Part shown: piece by piece, positions 33,248 to 43,786 of the stretch | Numbering within the stretch: the stretch's first letter is position 1 | Layout: each line of letters starts with the position of its first letter | Assembly (NCBI GenBank): GCA_009760855.2 | Contig: WPIO01000112.1 | Coordinates: forward strand, 207,001 to 271,000 | Source of the DNA: Cristatella mucedo | Lineage: Eukaryota > Bryozoa > Phylactolaemata > Cristatellidae | Direction: 5' to 3' | Length of the DNA stretch: 64,000 bases | Notes under the pieces: generated by a model | Database searches by the model: none | The model's input: only the letters and a program-made list of their open reading frames with translations | What the model was told of the DNA's origin: nothing | Program-made: the position numbers and the translations under genes

Positions 33248-33845
33248 TGGGTAATACGAGTGCAATGGTGACTAAATGGGTAGTATTTCACGTCCAGATG
33301 GCTCTTATCATGTGAAATAATATATTTACAGGATCATTCGTGGTATTTGTATGCTCTAACTAGGAAGATATTTGGTTATAAATAAATGAAGAACCTCACT
33401 TGGTGGAAATTCACTCATCGCGATAGAATCTGGAACTCATTAACCGCGATAAACGAAGGGTGATTTGCATATACATATGCATATGCATGTACAAGTACCT
33501 GTACATAGAAAAGTACATATACATGCACACGTAGGCGGTATTAAGCTTCAAGTTGATTGCTAAGCTTAAAGTGAATAACGTCAAGGCTGTAGCCAGTGCT
33601 GTAGCCAGTTGTGCTTTAGGCACTCGGACAGTTGTATGCTTGGGCTGGTGCTATAAGATCAACCCTACCTGAGGCTACAAATGGACTGCTTATGCACTTT
33701 AGTTACACTAGTTACGCCTTCGACAGCTTGCTGCATGCGATTACCTGGCAAGCCAATTAGAAGTAGGAAAGCGGCGGCCTGCGTTCCAACGCGACCACGA
33801 GCGTGCACTTCAATTGCAAGTGGGTTATCATTGAAGTCGTAATGC
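33246..33845. other. Unrecognised DNA
   Basis: About 600 bases. Around 33455-33520 lies a palindromic-looking tatgcatatgcatg stretch. No gene. Confidence 0.3.
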
Positions 33846-33972
33846 TAACGTCGTATATGTACAGCTACTCTCGCACGGCCCCCAGAGTCCGACTGCTGAA
33901 CTGCGCAGCGGGCATAAGTCCTTTCGTTAAATCAGCTTTTAAATCGACTGCTCTTTGCTTTCCTCTAGAAAT

Positions 33973-33991
33973 CAGAGAGCGAGCGAGAGAT

Positions 33992-34043
<52 letters not shown>

Positions 34044-34198
34044 CAGACAGACAGACAGACTGACAGAGACAGAGGCAGAGAGACAGAGAGACAGAGAGAT
34101 GGAGAGATGGAGAGATAGAGAGATGGTGAGATAGAGAGATAGAGAGAGACAGAGACAGAGACAGAGACATAGAGAGAGACAGAGACAGAGACAGAGAC

Positions 34199-34267
<69 letters not shown>
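33973..34267. repeat. (GA)n microsatellite with (GACA) variants, unit B
   Basis: GA dinucleotides with internal gaca and gatg variants. It is homologous by flanks to 47366-47510 of unit C, and its right edge is broken by a LINE-B insertion. Confidence 0.95.
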
Positions 34268-34272
<5 letters not shown>

Positions 34273-34597
34273 CTGCGTCAGAACATCCCCTGACCTGACC
34301 ACATTTAAAAAGAACTTTAAAACACATCTGTTTAGGACAGCATTTCGTGGGTCCCTGTGATTCGTCCTTGATGTGCCTATGCGTGCTGACACTGTGCATG
34401 CTGCCACTAACCACATTTGCATGCTGACTCTGAGCTTGTCACGCCTAACCATGTTATTCATTTTTTGTTTATTAAGCCTGATTTTTCTCACCATTTCAAT
34501 TGCATTTATTCTTGCAGCAAATTTAAAGCGCCTAGAGAGAGAGATAAAGTTCTCTGAGGGCGCTTTATCAAGTGCATCATTATTATTATTATTATAG
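34268..34597 (+). mobile_element. LINE-B 3-prime end inserted at the (GA)n
   Basis: Starts ccgacctgcgtcagaacatc in the LINE-B C-terminus, includes the hairpin (aaagcgcctagagagagaga) and an (ATT)n tail. In unit C the (GA)n runs straight into the flank taaaggcagctaggaatcc, which in unit B follows the LINE tail (gaggctgctagcaagcc). The insertion is therefore later than the duplication, or was lost from C. Confidence 0.8.
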
Positions 34598-34779
34598 AGG
34601 CTGCTAGCAAGCCAAAGAACGCTCCAACCTCGTTTTTGATCAAACTAGCCAGCGATATAAACGCGAGCATGGCACCCATCTAGGGTTGCGTTAGGCTGGA
34701 AGCCTAGGCGGGTCGTCGAGAGTCTCGTCCCCAGGCAAATGCAGTTTCAAAATGCCCGTTGACCCGGGTTACCGTTGAC

Positions 34780-35320
34780 TAACGTACATGAAAGAGAAAA
34801 CTTGTTTTGCATTCCAGAGAGATCATGACGGGGATTTTCTACTTAAACGATTAAGAAAACGATCGGTCTGGCAGATAAGACACTGGCGTGGTTTAAATCG
34901 TTCTTGTCTGATGTGGTTCAATCCGTGTCGTGTGGGGGTCAGGTCTCACACACGAGACGTGTCACCTGTGGAGTTCCTCAAGGGTCCGTTCTCGGTCCCT
35001 GACTGTTCTCCATTTATACTCAATCTCTGGGAAAAAAGGTTGAGGCCCGTGGAATAAGATAAAACTTTTATGCTAACGATACTCAGCTGTATTTGACATT
35101 CAAACAGTCTGAAATTGCTGCAGCACCTGAGAAACAGGATGCTTCCGTTGCCTACCTTCGATCCGGGACGTCAGAAAACTTCTTGAAACTAAGAAACTGG
35201 ATGCTTCACTTGCTTACCTGCGGTCAGGGATTTCGGAAAACTTCTTGAAACTACACGACGATAAAACCCAACCACGGCTCATAGGACACCCTATTCGGAT
35301 GCATAATCCTTGATAATATT
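34780..35320 (+). mobile_element. LINE-A reverse transcriptase fragment (unit B)
   Basis: Covers the region from ETLAWFKS-like codons through the GVPQGSVLGP-type block and YANDTQLYL, in several frames with stops. Homologous to 47700-48130. Confidence 0.75.
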
Positions 35321-35930
35321 AAAAATAATACATTTGTATAGCGTCCTCAGAGAAATGTATATCTTTCCAGGCAATTTACGTTTGCAGCAAAGGTAGCATG
35401 TTCTAATTTTTTAAGGTGGCATGCTCAATCTCAGCAAGTATACCACTGTTACAGGTGAGATACACATATTTATCAGCCTAGAACCTCAGGACCTGCTCAT
35501 GCAAAGGAGAATTATGGCCGGATGTGGTTAGTTCGTGAATAAATCTCGCAAGCATGTCATGTCATTCGATAATTTTCTGTGTAACATAAGCTAGCACGGA
35601 AATTACGTACGGTTGAACACCATCTCTTACATCCACGGGTGCCACATGTGACATCAGAAGAGCAACAAACATTCATTCGTCTTCTCACGTTTCCTTTGCA
35701 AGCATTGACATTACTTAGGTACACCTCGTTTCCCAAGCCATACCTTTGCTGGTAAAGTGTGCGAGAACTCAGCGTGTAAGAGAAAGAACGTGAATTCATA
35801 TTATTGAAGAAACAACATACCTGCATACCTTATGAATGAGTTCTTGCACATGAACGTGATCGCCAATGTTACCGTTCGCTTCTTTAGCCCGGCAATCACG
35901 CCGAGACAGACTCTTGTTACTGAAAACACT
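35321..35930. repeat. LINE-B tail remnant and shared block
   Basis: 35325-35400 is a degraded LINE-B end on the minus strand (tagcgtcctcagagaaatgt). 35430-35900 matches the block at 21640-21990 and 53500-53830. Confidence 0.45.
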
Positions 35931-35934
35931 ATGC

Positions 35935-36300
35935 GAGTGATTGTCTGATTGCCGAGACACCGGCCTGTGCAATCAAGCGCTTAGAGTTGGTGCGAAACTC
36001 GGCAGCTAGGCTTGTATTTCATAGGCGTGGCAGTTGATACATCACGCCACTTCTCGCCGACTTGCACTGGCTCCCAGTCCAACAGCGCATCGATTTCAAG
36101 GCTCCGTCACTCACTGTTAGGTCCCTTCCTTCTTTGGCTCCAGAATACCTTTCACCCCACTAGGCTAAGCGTTGTAACACCCGCTTTTTCGATCTATTTG
36201 TTTACCTACACTCGTATGAATCTCGTAGCAATCGGCGGCAATAGCCCGGCCTTGATTGCCATATTGGTAAGACTTTAGGTAGAACGTCAATTTAAAAGTT
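35935..36300 (+). mobile_element. LINE-B fragment
   Basis: The plus strand encodes the thumb stretch (LHWLPVQQRIDFKA-like) in the broken frame 36012-36278. Confidence 0.55.
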
Positions 36301-36414
36301 TGATGTAGCACCTAATGTGTACGTTAGCTTTGCAGAGCCTACGTGCAGTCGATTTTCGAAAAATTTCAGAAGACTGCTGTATTGGCATGTGCCATTGATA
36401 TTGATTGCAGTGCC

Positions 36415-36885
36415 GCGGCCGAGAGTTAGCACTCATTCATCAGGCCAAGCATTGTCCTTCAAGCATTTTGGAAACTAACTGTTTACCTATACCTCGTACA
36501 AAGCCCAAGTCGTTTGGAGACCGTGCAATTAGTTCGTATTCTCACCTAAGCTTGGAACTCACTACCGACTTTCGTTACGACATTCCCTGGCTCGCCTATA
36601 CTTAAAAAAGAAATTACAAGCGAGCGCACCTATATACCATATTTATGACAGCATTAGTGGGTCCCAGTGATTCGTCCCTTATGTGCTCATGCGTGCTGAC
36701 ACTGTGCATGCTACCACTAACCACACTTGCATGCTGACCCTATGCATATCACCCCTAACTATGTTATTCATGTTGTTTATCAAGCATGATATCACTCACA
36801 ATTCGATCGTATTTCTTTTGCAGCAAATGTAAAGCTCCTAGCAAGAGATTGAGTTCTCTGAGGGCACTTTATCAAATTATTATCT
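36415..36885 (+). mobile_element. LINE-B 3-prime end
   Basis: From caggccaagcattgtccttc to the hairpin (gctcctagcaagagattgag) and a short ATT tail. Confidence 0.65.
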
Positions 36886-36889
36886 ATTG

Positions 36890-37300
36890 TTAAGTGTCGT
36901 GTTCAGAAGTTACGTTCGATTAGACCACTTCATCAGCACCTAACACAAGTCCGTCTACTTTCAGCTACGTAACATTGCTAATATTCAGGCTTCTTCAGAC
37001 AGGGATACTACCTCTGAAATGGTCCATGCATTTGCGAAATCCCGACCTGATTTCTGTAACTCACAGCTTGCTGGCCTATCGCCATTTGCAATCACGCACT
37101 AACAGCTGTTGCAAAACTCTGCAGCTAGGCTTGTCTTTCGTAAGCTTAGCAGCTGTCAAATCTCACCACATCTTGCTTACCTGCACTGGCTCCCAGTCAA
37201 GCAGTGCATCCACTTCAAGGCATTGCCACTCTAGTCCCTTTCATTTTTTGGCTCCAGCATATGCATCACAGCTGCTCCCTGCTGTTCATTAGACACCATA
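36890..37300 (+). mobile_element. LINE-B internal fragment
   Basis: RT thumb codons in a broken frame (around 36960-37290). A close relative lies at 53870-54260. Confidence 0.55.
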
Positions 37301-37384
37301 AGCGTGTGTCTGGATTACAAGACTTTGTTTGCCCTTCGAATGGGTAATAAATATAATAAATAATATATAATATATAATTTTCCC

Positions 37385-38255
37385 TTCTAATAGGTAATGC
37401 TGCTGTGCGAACATCACCACGTGCTCGAATTTTAGGTGTCGTTTTTTACAGCTGCCTAAAACTCAAAAGCTTCATTCAGAAGACTTCAACTACAGCTTGC
37501 CATCACGTCCGATCCCTATCTAAGATAATGAGCTGTCTTCCATGGTGGCTATCAAAACAATTAACTAGGTCCTTAGTTCGGTGTCCGCTTGATTATTGTC
37601 ATTCCCTTTTGGCTGGGCTAACGAAAAAGGCAACTAGGCCACTGCTAATGGCTATGAATATGGCTGCAAGGCCAGTTTTCATGTCCCAGAGGCTTGACCA
37701 CGCGTCTCCTTTGCTAAAAGAGCTAGGATGGCTGCTGGTGGATCGACGGATAGAGAGCAAAGTTCTACCGCTAACCCAAACGATCCGCCACGGCTTGGCT
37801 CTTCCATGCCTAGCTGAACTGTTGCAACTGTTTCAGCCTCCTCACGCCCTCGGGTCCTGTATGGATAATACATTATCTGTTCCATTCCTCCTCTTAAAGA
37901 CCGTTGGCGAAAGAAGCTTTAGCTCTGCAGGCCCTATAGAACTATGACTGTTGAACTCGCTGCCACGAATCTTATGCAACGACAACTACTCTCCTGCTGC
38001 CGACTGTGGCTCATCTTTCCAGCCGTTCCTGAGCTGCTACTTCCATTGTTCCACTCCTCAACCTCCACACCTTAACGGCTCACCTGACTCTGCGATGCTT
38101 TCCACTTTCCCTTTGTTGTGATAGAGGAAGTCACTTAGCTACCGAATGCGTACCGAAAGCCGATTAGGCTGTGAGTTCGCTATGCAAAACTCTCCTGCGT
38201 AACACCCACAGAGTCTTTATGACTTTGTGGAGTTACAGACGGAGATATATTACAT
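37385..38255 (+). mobile_element. LINE-A 3-prime region (unit B)
   Basis: An open frame at 37405-37947 carries ARILGVVFYSCLKLKSFIQK, LDYCHSLLAGLTKKA and LKELGWLLVDRRIESKV. It then shifts and reaches the LINE-A terminus near 38250. Equivalent to 22200-22794 and 54370-55245. Confidence 0.8.
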
Positions 38256-38590
38256 CGCATTACCAGGCTAAGAATCGTACCACCTGCATTTTGGAACCAA
38301 ACTGTTTACCTATACCTCGTACAAACCTCAAATCCTTTGGAGACCGTACCTTTAGTTCGAATGTTCCTGCTAAAGTGTAGTACTCACTCCCGACTAGCTT
38401 CACGACATCTCCTAACTGGATCACATTTTAAAGGAAACTAAATATGCATCTATTTATCACAGCATTTCGTGGGTCCCCGTGATTCGACCTTTAGGTGCTC
38501 ATGCGTGCGGACACTGCACGTGCTGCTACTAACCATACTTGTTTGCTGATTCTGTGCATTGCGTTCTATGAAAGCATTATTATTATCCGA
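38256..38590 (+). mobile_element. LINE-B 3-prime fragment (unit B)
   Basis: Continues from ccaggctaagaatcgtacca through the LINE-B C-terminus; the terminal hairpin is missing, with only attattattat at 38576. Confidence 0.55.
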
Positions 38591-38771
38591 CGCCGCCACG
38601 CGAGCGCTCCAGGAACAAATTACAGCAACCAGAACTCCCTCAAATGGCACAGTTTTATTCTGTAAATGGGTCTACAGTATTGATCAGTGATATTTTATCG
38701 GGATCAGTGCAAACGCCGGAGAGTGAGCCGCTAGCGCTTAAGCCCGCTTCTCGTTCGCACCGACTGAAATT

Positions 38772-39524
38772 CTATTTATTGGCGGCGAAAAAGGCAAACG
38801 TGCTGAGGAAGTCATCGAAGCTTTTCCTACGCTCTTCATCCATCGCAGACAGAGTCTCGCTGTCGCATTTAGTGGCAGCAAGTTGAACGTTTTTAAAACC
38901 GGCTTCCTTCAGTAGATCGCAGATTGTCTGGCGTCGTTGGACGATAAAATCTGTCTCAAAAGCCGGCTCCATGAAAATGTGCCCTTTGCACCACTCAACG
39001 TTGCTCTCTGGTAGAACGAGTAACACCTTCGGATTTTCACACACAATGGCTTGCGGTATGCCTGCCTCTAGGCAAGCATTGGCCGCAATTAGACGACCAC
39101 CGGGCTTCAGGCTGCTGTAGACGTTCTTGAGTGCAGCGAGCACCTGATCTCTCCGAGCGAGGTGATGAAGCACGTAGCCCATGATAGCCGTGTCCACAGA
39201 GAGCGAGCTGCAGTCATATTCGAGGATGTCTGCTTCAATGTGACGAACGCCGTCAAAATTCAGAGCTCGCTCCACGGCCTTTGCCAGCGCCGCCATTTTT
39301 GAAGACGGCTCCAAAGCGTACACAGTGCGAGCGCCAAGGTGAAGGGCTTCGCGCGTCCAGCGACCGGCACCCGAGCCGACGTCGAGGATAACCTGACCGC
39401 AGAGATCGCCGAAGAGCGGAAGGAAGCTGCTCTCGTCGATGCCTCGCCTCCACTTGCTGTCCGTGTGCTCTCGATAGGCAACGCTTTGTCGGTTATAAGT
39501 CTCCAACGTCGACTGTGCCGCCAT
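38772..39524 (-). CDS. Class I SAM-dependent methyltransferase, copy B (intact)
   Basis: A 250-codon intron-free frame with ATG at 39524, same length as copy A and about 87% identical to it. All SAM-binding motifs are kept: VILDVGSGAGRW (45-56), ALEPS (70-74), EADILEYD (97-104), GYVLHHLARRDQVL and LKPGGRLIAANA. It differs from A most in residues 154-176 (here GIPQAIVCENPKV onward), a stretch after the core that in this fold often shapes the substrate site. Its 5-prime flank matches copy A except for a 266-bp insertion about 300 bases upstream. The coding frame is kept while neighbouring transposon frames are broken, which suggests selection, but expression is unknown. Confidence 0.85.
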   Translation of the reverse strand: MAAQSTLETYNRQSVAYREHTDSKWRRGIDESSFLPLFGDLCGQVILDVGSGAGRWTREALHLGARTVYALEPSSKMAALAKAVERALNFDGVRHIEADILEYDCSSLSVDTAIMGYVLHHLARRDQVLAALKNVYSSLKPGGRLIAANACLEAGIPQAIVCENPKVLLVLPESNVEWCKGHIFMEPAFETDFIVQRRQTICDLLKEAGFKNVQLAATKCDSETLSAMDEERRKSFDDFLSTFAFFAANK

Positions 39525-39824
39525 GTCGCTTCACGTTCGACGCTTTGACAGTGGACGTGAATACGGCGACTTGGATGCCGTCAAAGTTGGTGCAGCGTTT
39601 ACACGGATGTTCAAAGTTTGCTCAGCACTTTCAGAAGACTTTCACCGCTACGACGACTGGGCAAGGAACTGGAGAGGGAACCCTGCAAGTGCTGCTATTT
39701 ATTGATCTCAATGGAATCACCGGCCAATCGTCATCGACAGAGCCGATCAAGTGGGCTCTGAGGTGGCTGATAATGGTCACGTGGACCAGGTTAAGGAACC
39801 GCGTCTCGGAGTTCAGCTGAGCTC
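39525..39824 (-). promoter_or_regulatory. Upstream region of methyltransferase B
   Basis: Conserved with copy A across at least 300 bases, including the aataaata word near 39697-39703. No other element is recognised. Confidence 0.3.
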
Positions 39825-40090
39825 TTTAGTTCGATTGCATGAGGGCTGGTACAGCTCCTTTCCTCGACAGCTGGTGGGAGCATCCACGAGAGGGGCCTGT
39901 GCACAGCTGTGGTCAGCTTCTAATGAGGCGTTCACACAGGCCGATAACCCCCTGGTGAACAGATGGTGGATTCACCATCGGGGTCGGCGAAGGGACAGCC
40001 AGGGTGGAGGAGGGAGTCGAGCGAGAGTAGGGGCCGATGGGAGCCGTGCGCTCTTCGGCTCCGTGCGTTGGTAGGGCGAACCAAACGACA
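39825..40090. mobile_element. 266-bp non-autonomous insertion in unit B
   Basis: Flanked by a direct duplication agctc (39820-39824 and 40091-40095); unit A has a single agctc at the equivalent site (near 24348), so this is a filled/empty site pair. The inner ends are tttagttcg on the left and, reversed, tgtcgtttggttcg on the right, weak inverted repeats. It is GC-rich with no poly-A or ATT tail. A MITE-like DNA element fits best. Confidence 0.55.
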
Positions 40091-40170
40091 AGCTCCACAG
40101 AGCTTGTGCAATCAAAAGGCAGCAAGCGTTTGCAGCTTCGACAATCAGCACTGCCACAAGCCGTAGTCAA

Positions 40171-40690
40171 GTGGATGCATCGTGTATCACTTTATCTCTG
40201 CTGAGAGCTGTCGGTGATATGAGGGTTTCACACAGCCTGGCGCTTGGCGAACGGGCTGGGTGTGGGCTGGACTAAGCATGCGGGTAAACATGAGATATGT
40301 GCGAAAGGTTAATCCCGCCTTTTGCATGACGAAACCGCATGCCTCGTTGATGATCCCTAGAATTCATTTGGGGTTTGTGGTTCCCTGCGTTTGACGTGGA
40401 TTTTGTTATTAGCGAACGTTGGATCAACACTGCACTGGAAACATTGCGACATCGTCGTCGTCCAGATAAAGGTTCGGTAAAATTCACTCAAATGCTCTCG
40501 ATTGGCAATTCAGTGGAGCTCGGGCTAACGAGCTCACGGACCTTGTAATAGTAATTTTAATAGCAATTGTAATAGAACTTTCGATAACGCCCAGCACACT
40601 GTACGCGATACGAACCACTGCCGATCCAACGAACCGAAGCGGCAAGCAGCAACTGAGCCAATATGCATTCTCGACTTGAGCAATGCAATG
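40171..40690. other. Duplicated unit DNA, no recognised gene
   Basis: Matches 24441-24905. Frames are not conserved with unit A. Confidence 0.35.
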
Positions 40691-40693
40691 CAA

Positions 40694-40778
40694 TAATAAT
40701 AATAATAGATTGGTATAGCGCTCTCTTAGAACTTGATCCCTTTCTAGACATTTTACATTTGCTGAAGGAAGGGAGGGT
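40694..40778 (-). mobile_element. LINE-B-type tail next to the WD40 exon
   Basis: The plus strand shows ataataataata, then tagcgctctcttagaactt and ctttctagacattttac, a diverged LINE-B hairpin. It abuts the 3-prime side of the WD40 exon. Confidence 0.6.
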
Positions 40779-40781
40779 ACC

Positions 40782-40999
40782 ATGAGCGGTTGCCACAAAG
40801 TGCAATACCGAAGCGACGGCTCGGGTGTCCAACACCCTCGCAGTCTTATCCTGCGAGCCAGTGACAAAGAGGCCGCCGCCGCTCGTCCAGCTGTGCACGG
40901 CCAGTATGGGCGCCGTGTGACTCTCAGCTCGAGCACCACCGACCCGGCGGCTGAGGCAGTCGACCTTGCGGGCATGGTTGTTGCCCGGGCCGTGGATGT
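40782..40999 (-). pseudogene. WD40-repeat exon fragment, copy B (open frame), WDR47-like
   Basis: The minus strand reads without stop through DIHGPGNNHARKVDCL, then a canonical WD repeat: SHTAPILAVHSW, GGLFVTGSQDKTARV, LDTRA (Leu where Trp is usual in WD). WD40 repeats build beta-propeller scaffolds. From memory the HTxxILAxxxW...GSQDKT pattern is closest to the microtubule-associated WDR47; this assignment is tentative. On its 5-prime side it joins LINE-C at the shared word caaacgattt (41000-41009), and on its 3-prime side it meets a LINE-B tail, so it is an exon piece stranded inside LINE DNA and not a working gene. Confidence 0.6.
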
Positions 41000-41290
41000 C
41001 AAACGATTTCTGCTTAGTGCGAGTCTCGGTGATGCGATTAGAAATCGAGCAGCTGATGATGCCAAAGCTCAGTGAAGTAGCAAGCAGGCGGCTAAGTTAG
41101 GCATATAGACGCGAGTGAGGCAACCTGTAAGTCAGACTGAGGACCTTGGTCAATTCGTCGCTTGCTTAGGAGCAAATGAAGCTCACAAGGACGTTGGGAG
41201 CTGATGCAGTTGTTTCTGTGTGTTGCAACTTGTGGCTGTGTTGGACAGGCCAGAGGTCCTTCCGAGTTTGGCACCAGAATATCGTGTGTA
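41000..41290 (-). mobile_element. LINE-C fragment joined to the WD40 exon
   Basis: Matches 30790-31090 and 25228-25520. The break with the WD40 exon falls exactly within LINE-C coding DNA, between the codons for KSF and the following GGWAF of complete copies. Confidence 0.6.
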
Positions 41291-41384
41291 CTAATTGTAC
41301 TAGCAAAACACGACGAAAAAAATTAGCACTCGTATATATACATATATATTTACATTTAATGATAATTATAATGCATTTAATATC

Positions 41385-41800
41385 GCCGCTCAGTGAAGTA
41401 AATGTTTTATTAGGCACTTTACATTTGCTGCAAAGGAAATACGACCGAATGGTTAATCGTTGCATGCTCAATAAGCAACAGGAACACCATGGCTAGGGGT
41501 GTCGGTCACAGTGTCAGCATGCAAGTTTGGTGAGTGGCAGCCACCACAGTGTCAGCACGCATAAGCACATAACGGACGAATCGCAGGGACCCACAAAATG
41601 CTGTGATAAGTAGATGCGTTTTTCGTTTCTTTTTAAATGTGGTCTCATCAAGAAAGGTCGTGACGGAAGTCGGGACTGGGTTCCATGCTTAGAAGCAAAC
41701 GAACTAATGGCACGGTCACCGAAGCATTGGAGATTTGCACGAGGTATTGGTAGCAGCTACATTCCTAAAAGCTGGTGGTACGATGCTTTTATATATAAAA
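41385..41800 (-). mobile_element. LINE-B fragment
   Basis: Minus-strand LINE-B C-terminal region (plus strand gggacccacaaaatgctgtg). Equivalent to 26945-27345. Confidence 0.6.
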
Positions 41801-41815
41801 AAATATTTAATAATT

Positions 41816-41945
41816 TATATAGCGCCCCAAGATAACTTAATCTCTATTCAGGCTTCACATATGCCTCGGGGCTCGAGCCCACGACTTCAGTCAAACCTTG
41901 GTCGGGGCGAGCACCTTAACCGCTAGGCCAAACCAGCTCGCCTGG
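41816..41945 (-). mobile_element. SINE-1, tRNA-derived with LINE-B-like tail
   Basis: In reverse complement: A-box-like tggcctagcggttaaggtgc, a B-box-like gggctcgagcccc, then a tail cctgaatagagattaagtta and tcttggggcgctatata. The tail matches the LINE-B terminal hairpin (cctagaaagagattaagttc and tctgagggcgctttatc). It sits between two LINE-B fragments that are adjacent in unit A, so it is an insertion absent from unit A. Confidence 0.75.
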
Positions 41946-42305
41946 AACCCACTGAATGGGCGATAAATACGTGCATTTTTTAATTTCTTTTTAAATTAGG
42001 TCAAGTCGTAGAATGGTATGACGCGTCAGGAGTGAGTTCCAAGCTTTGGAAGATTAGGAACTACAGGTACGGTCTCCAAAGTATTTGAGATCTGTACGAG
42101 GTATAGGTAAACAGGTTAATTTCGAAAAGCAGATAGCACGATGCTTAGCCTAGTGAGGCAGTAGATCTGATTGGGAGGCTTGAGCCAAAGAATGAAGGCC
42201 TTAAAGCGTGGAAGTTAAAGCCTAAAATGTGCTTGGCAATCACCCTGGCGAGAGGGAGAGTGTGTAACTGAGCGATCACGTCTTTCAGAGGTTCCTCGGA
42301 TAATC
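41946..42305 (-). mobile_element. LINE-B fragment
   Basis: Starts with gaacccactgaatgggcgat, as at 27353 in unit A. C-terminal RT region, decayed. Confidence 0.55.
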
Positions 42306-43033
42306 TTTGTCGATTCACATCTATACTCTGGAGTTTCCCACTGACATAGGACCTTACCATTGATGGGCAGTCCCAGTGGTGCCCAGGCGAGACGGGGACG
42401 CTCAAGAAAGACTTGACGATCCAGATTATCTAAAGCTGCCAAAATTTCGAGCGAAACAAGAAGGAATACTCTACCTAAGTCTGCATTCCTAAGTAGGTCG
42501 TCATACACACGAAGCAATGCTGACTCTGTGGAGTGATCAGCTCTTAAACCCGACTGGAACTTAGTCGCAACGTTAGAAGTTTCAACACATGAGTTCAGCT
42601 GGTCTGCCACGACTCGTTCCAGTATCTTTGATAGGAACGGTAAAAGGGAGACTGGGCGAAAGTTTCTCAAGTTCTATTGGTCTAGTGTTGCTTTCTTGAG
42701 TATTAGCCTGACTACGGCCTTTTGAAAGGTACTGGGACATGACTTGAAGCTAATGACGTATTTTTGCTTTTAGTTGTGCATGGCAGCAGCAGATCAATGC
42801 AGCAGAGAATCAGGACAGTGGGAATAAGGCCCAGAGGATTAGCAGTCTTCTTTGATTGGGATACGGACGAGTTCATTAGTGACCTCCTTGAATGTAGACA
42901 TTGAGGTGCTGCATGGCATTGATGGACAGGGCTCCAGGGGGATGCTGCCATCTTATGGATGGACTCCCGGATCTTTTCTATCTTTTTTAAATAGACGCCC
43001 GAAAACCGATCAGCTAGCTCATCACATGGACCA
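42215..43033 (-). mobile_element. LINE-D, RT part (unit C)
   Basis: A minus-strand frame at 42670-42215 has FRPVSLLPFLSKILERVVAD, HSTESALLRVYDDLL and a decayed catalytic region. It continues at 42951-42712 into the RT start shared with unit B. The element resumes after the LINE-A insertion at 43787. Confidence 0.75.
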
Positions 43034-43786
43034 ATGTAATGTAATGTAATGTATCTCCGTCAGTAACTCCACAAAGTCATAAAGACCATGTGGGTGTTAC
43101 ACAGGAGAGTTTTGTATAGCGCACTCACAGCCTAAGCGGCTTTCGGTACGCATTCGGTACCCAACAGACTTCGTCTCACGCTACAAAGAAAAAGTGGGAA
43201 GCATAGCAGAGTTAGGAGAGCAGTTGAGGTAGTGAGTAGCATAGAAGTAGCAGCTCAGGACCGCTGAAAAAGATGTGCCATAGTCGGCAGTAGGAGAGTA
43301 GATGTCGTTGCGTAAGAATTGTGGAAGCGAGCTCCACAGTCTAGGACCTGCAGAGCTAAAGCTTCTGTCGCCAACTGTCTTTAAGCGGAGGAATGGGACA
43401 GCTAATTTATTGTCCACACAGGACCTGAGGGCGCGAACAGGCTGAAACTGATGCAGCAGTTCAGCTAGGTATGAAGGAGCCAAGCCGTGGCGGGCCTTGT
43501 GGGTCAGCGTAAGAACTTTGCTCTGTATCCTTTGCTCAACCGGCAACCATTCTAGCTCTTTCAGCAATGGAGACACGTGCTCAAACCGCTGGGACTTGAA
43601 GACCAGCCTTGCAGCCATATTCATAGTAAGCTGTAGTGGCATAATAGCTTTCTTTGGTTGCCCAGCCAAAAGGGAATTACAATAATCAAACCGAGACAGA
43701 ACTAAAGAGCTAGTTAAATTTTTTACGAAGGAGCTAAGCTTTGAGCGGTTAAGGAGACGGTTGATTGTCGACATCAGCATTTTTTG
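43034..43786 (-). mobile_element. LINE-A 3-prime copy inserted in LINE-D
   Basis: Begins with the tail complement (tgtaatgtaatgtaatgtat). A minus-strand frame open for 209 codons (43810-43181) carries LVLSRFDYCNSLLAG, ELEWLPVEQRI and SFSSAGPRLWSSLPQF. Unit B has an uninterrupted sequence here (near 28137-28160), so this insertion is specific to unit C and removed about 19 bases of target. Confidence 0.85.

Larger units (their letters stand above)
27691..42310. repeat. Repeated unit B (complete, ~14.6 kb)
   Basis: Bounded by the equivalent junctions in front of LINE-D. It contains LINE-D (-), a GC-rich stretch, an AT microsatellite, LINE-C (-), an extra block with (GT)n, LINE-B and (GA)n, a LINE-A RT piece, the LINE-A/B chimera, the intact methyltransferase, the WD40 exon and LINE-B fragments. 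Equivalent points in units B and C are about 14.6-17.0 kb apart, in direct order. Confidence 0.7.

Noticed and set aside
33865-34494. Long frames of Ser-Leu or Arg-Glu repeats over the (GA)n arrays (also 47365-47599)
   Set aside because: They are direct translations of dinucleotide microsatellite DNA and carry no other protein features.
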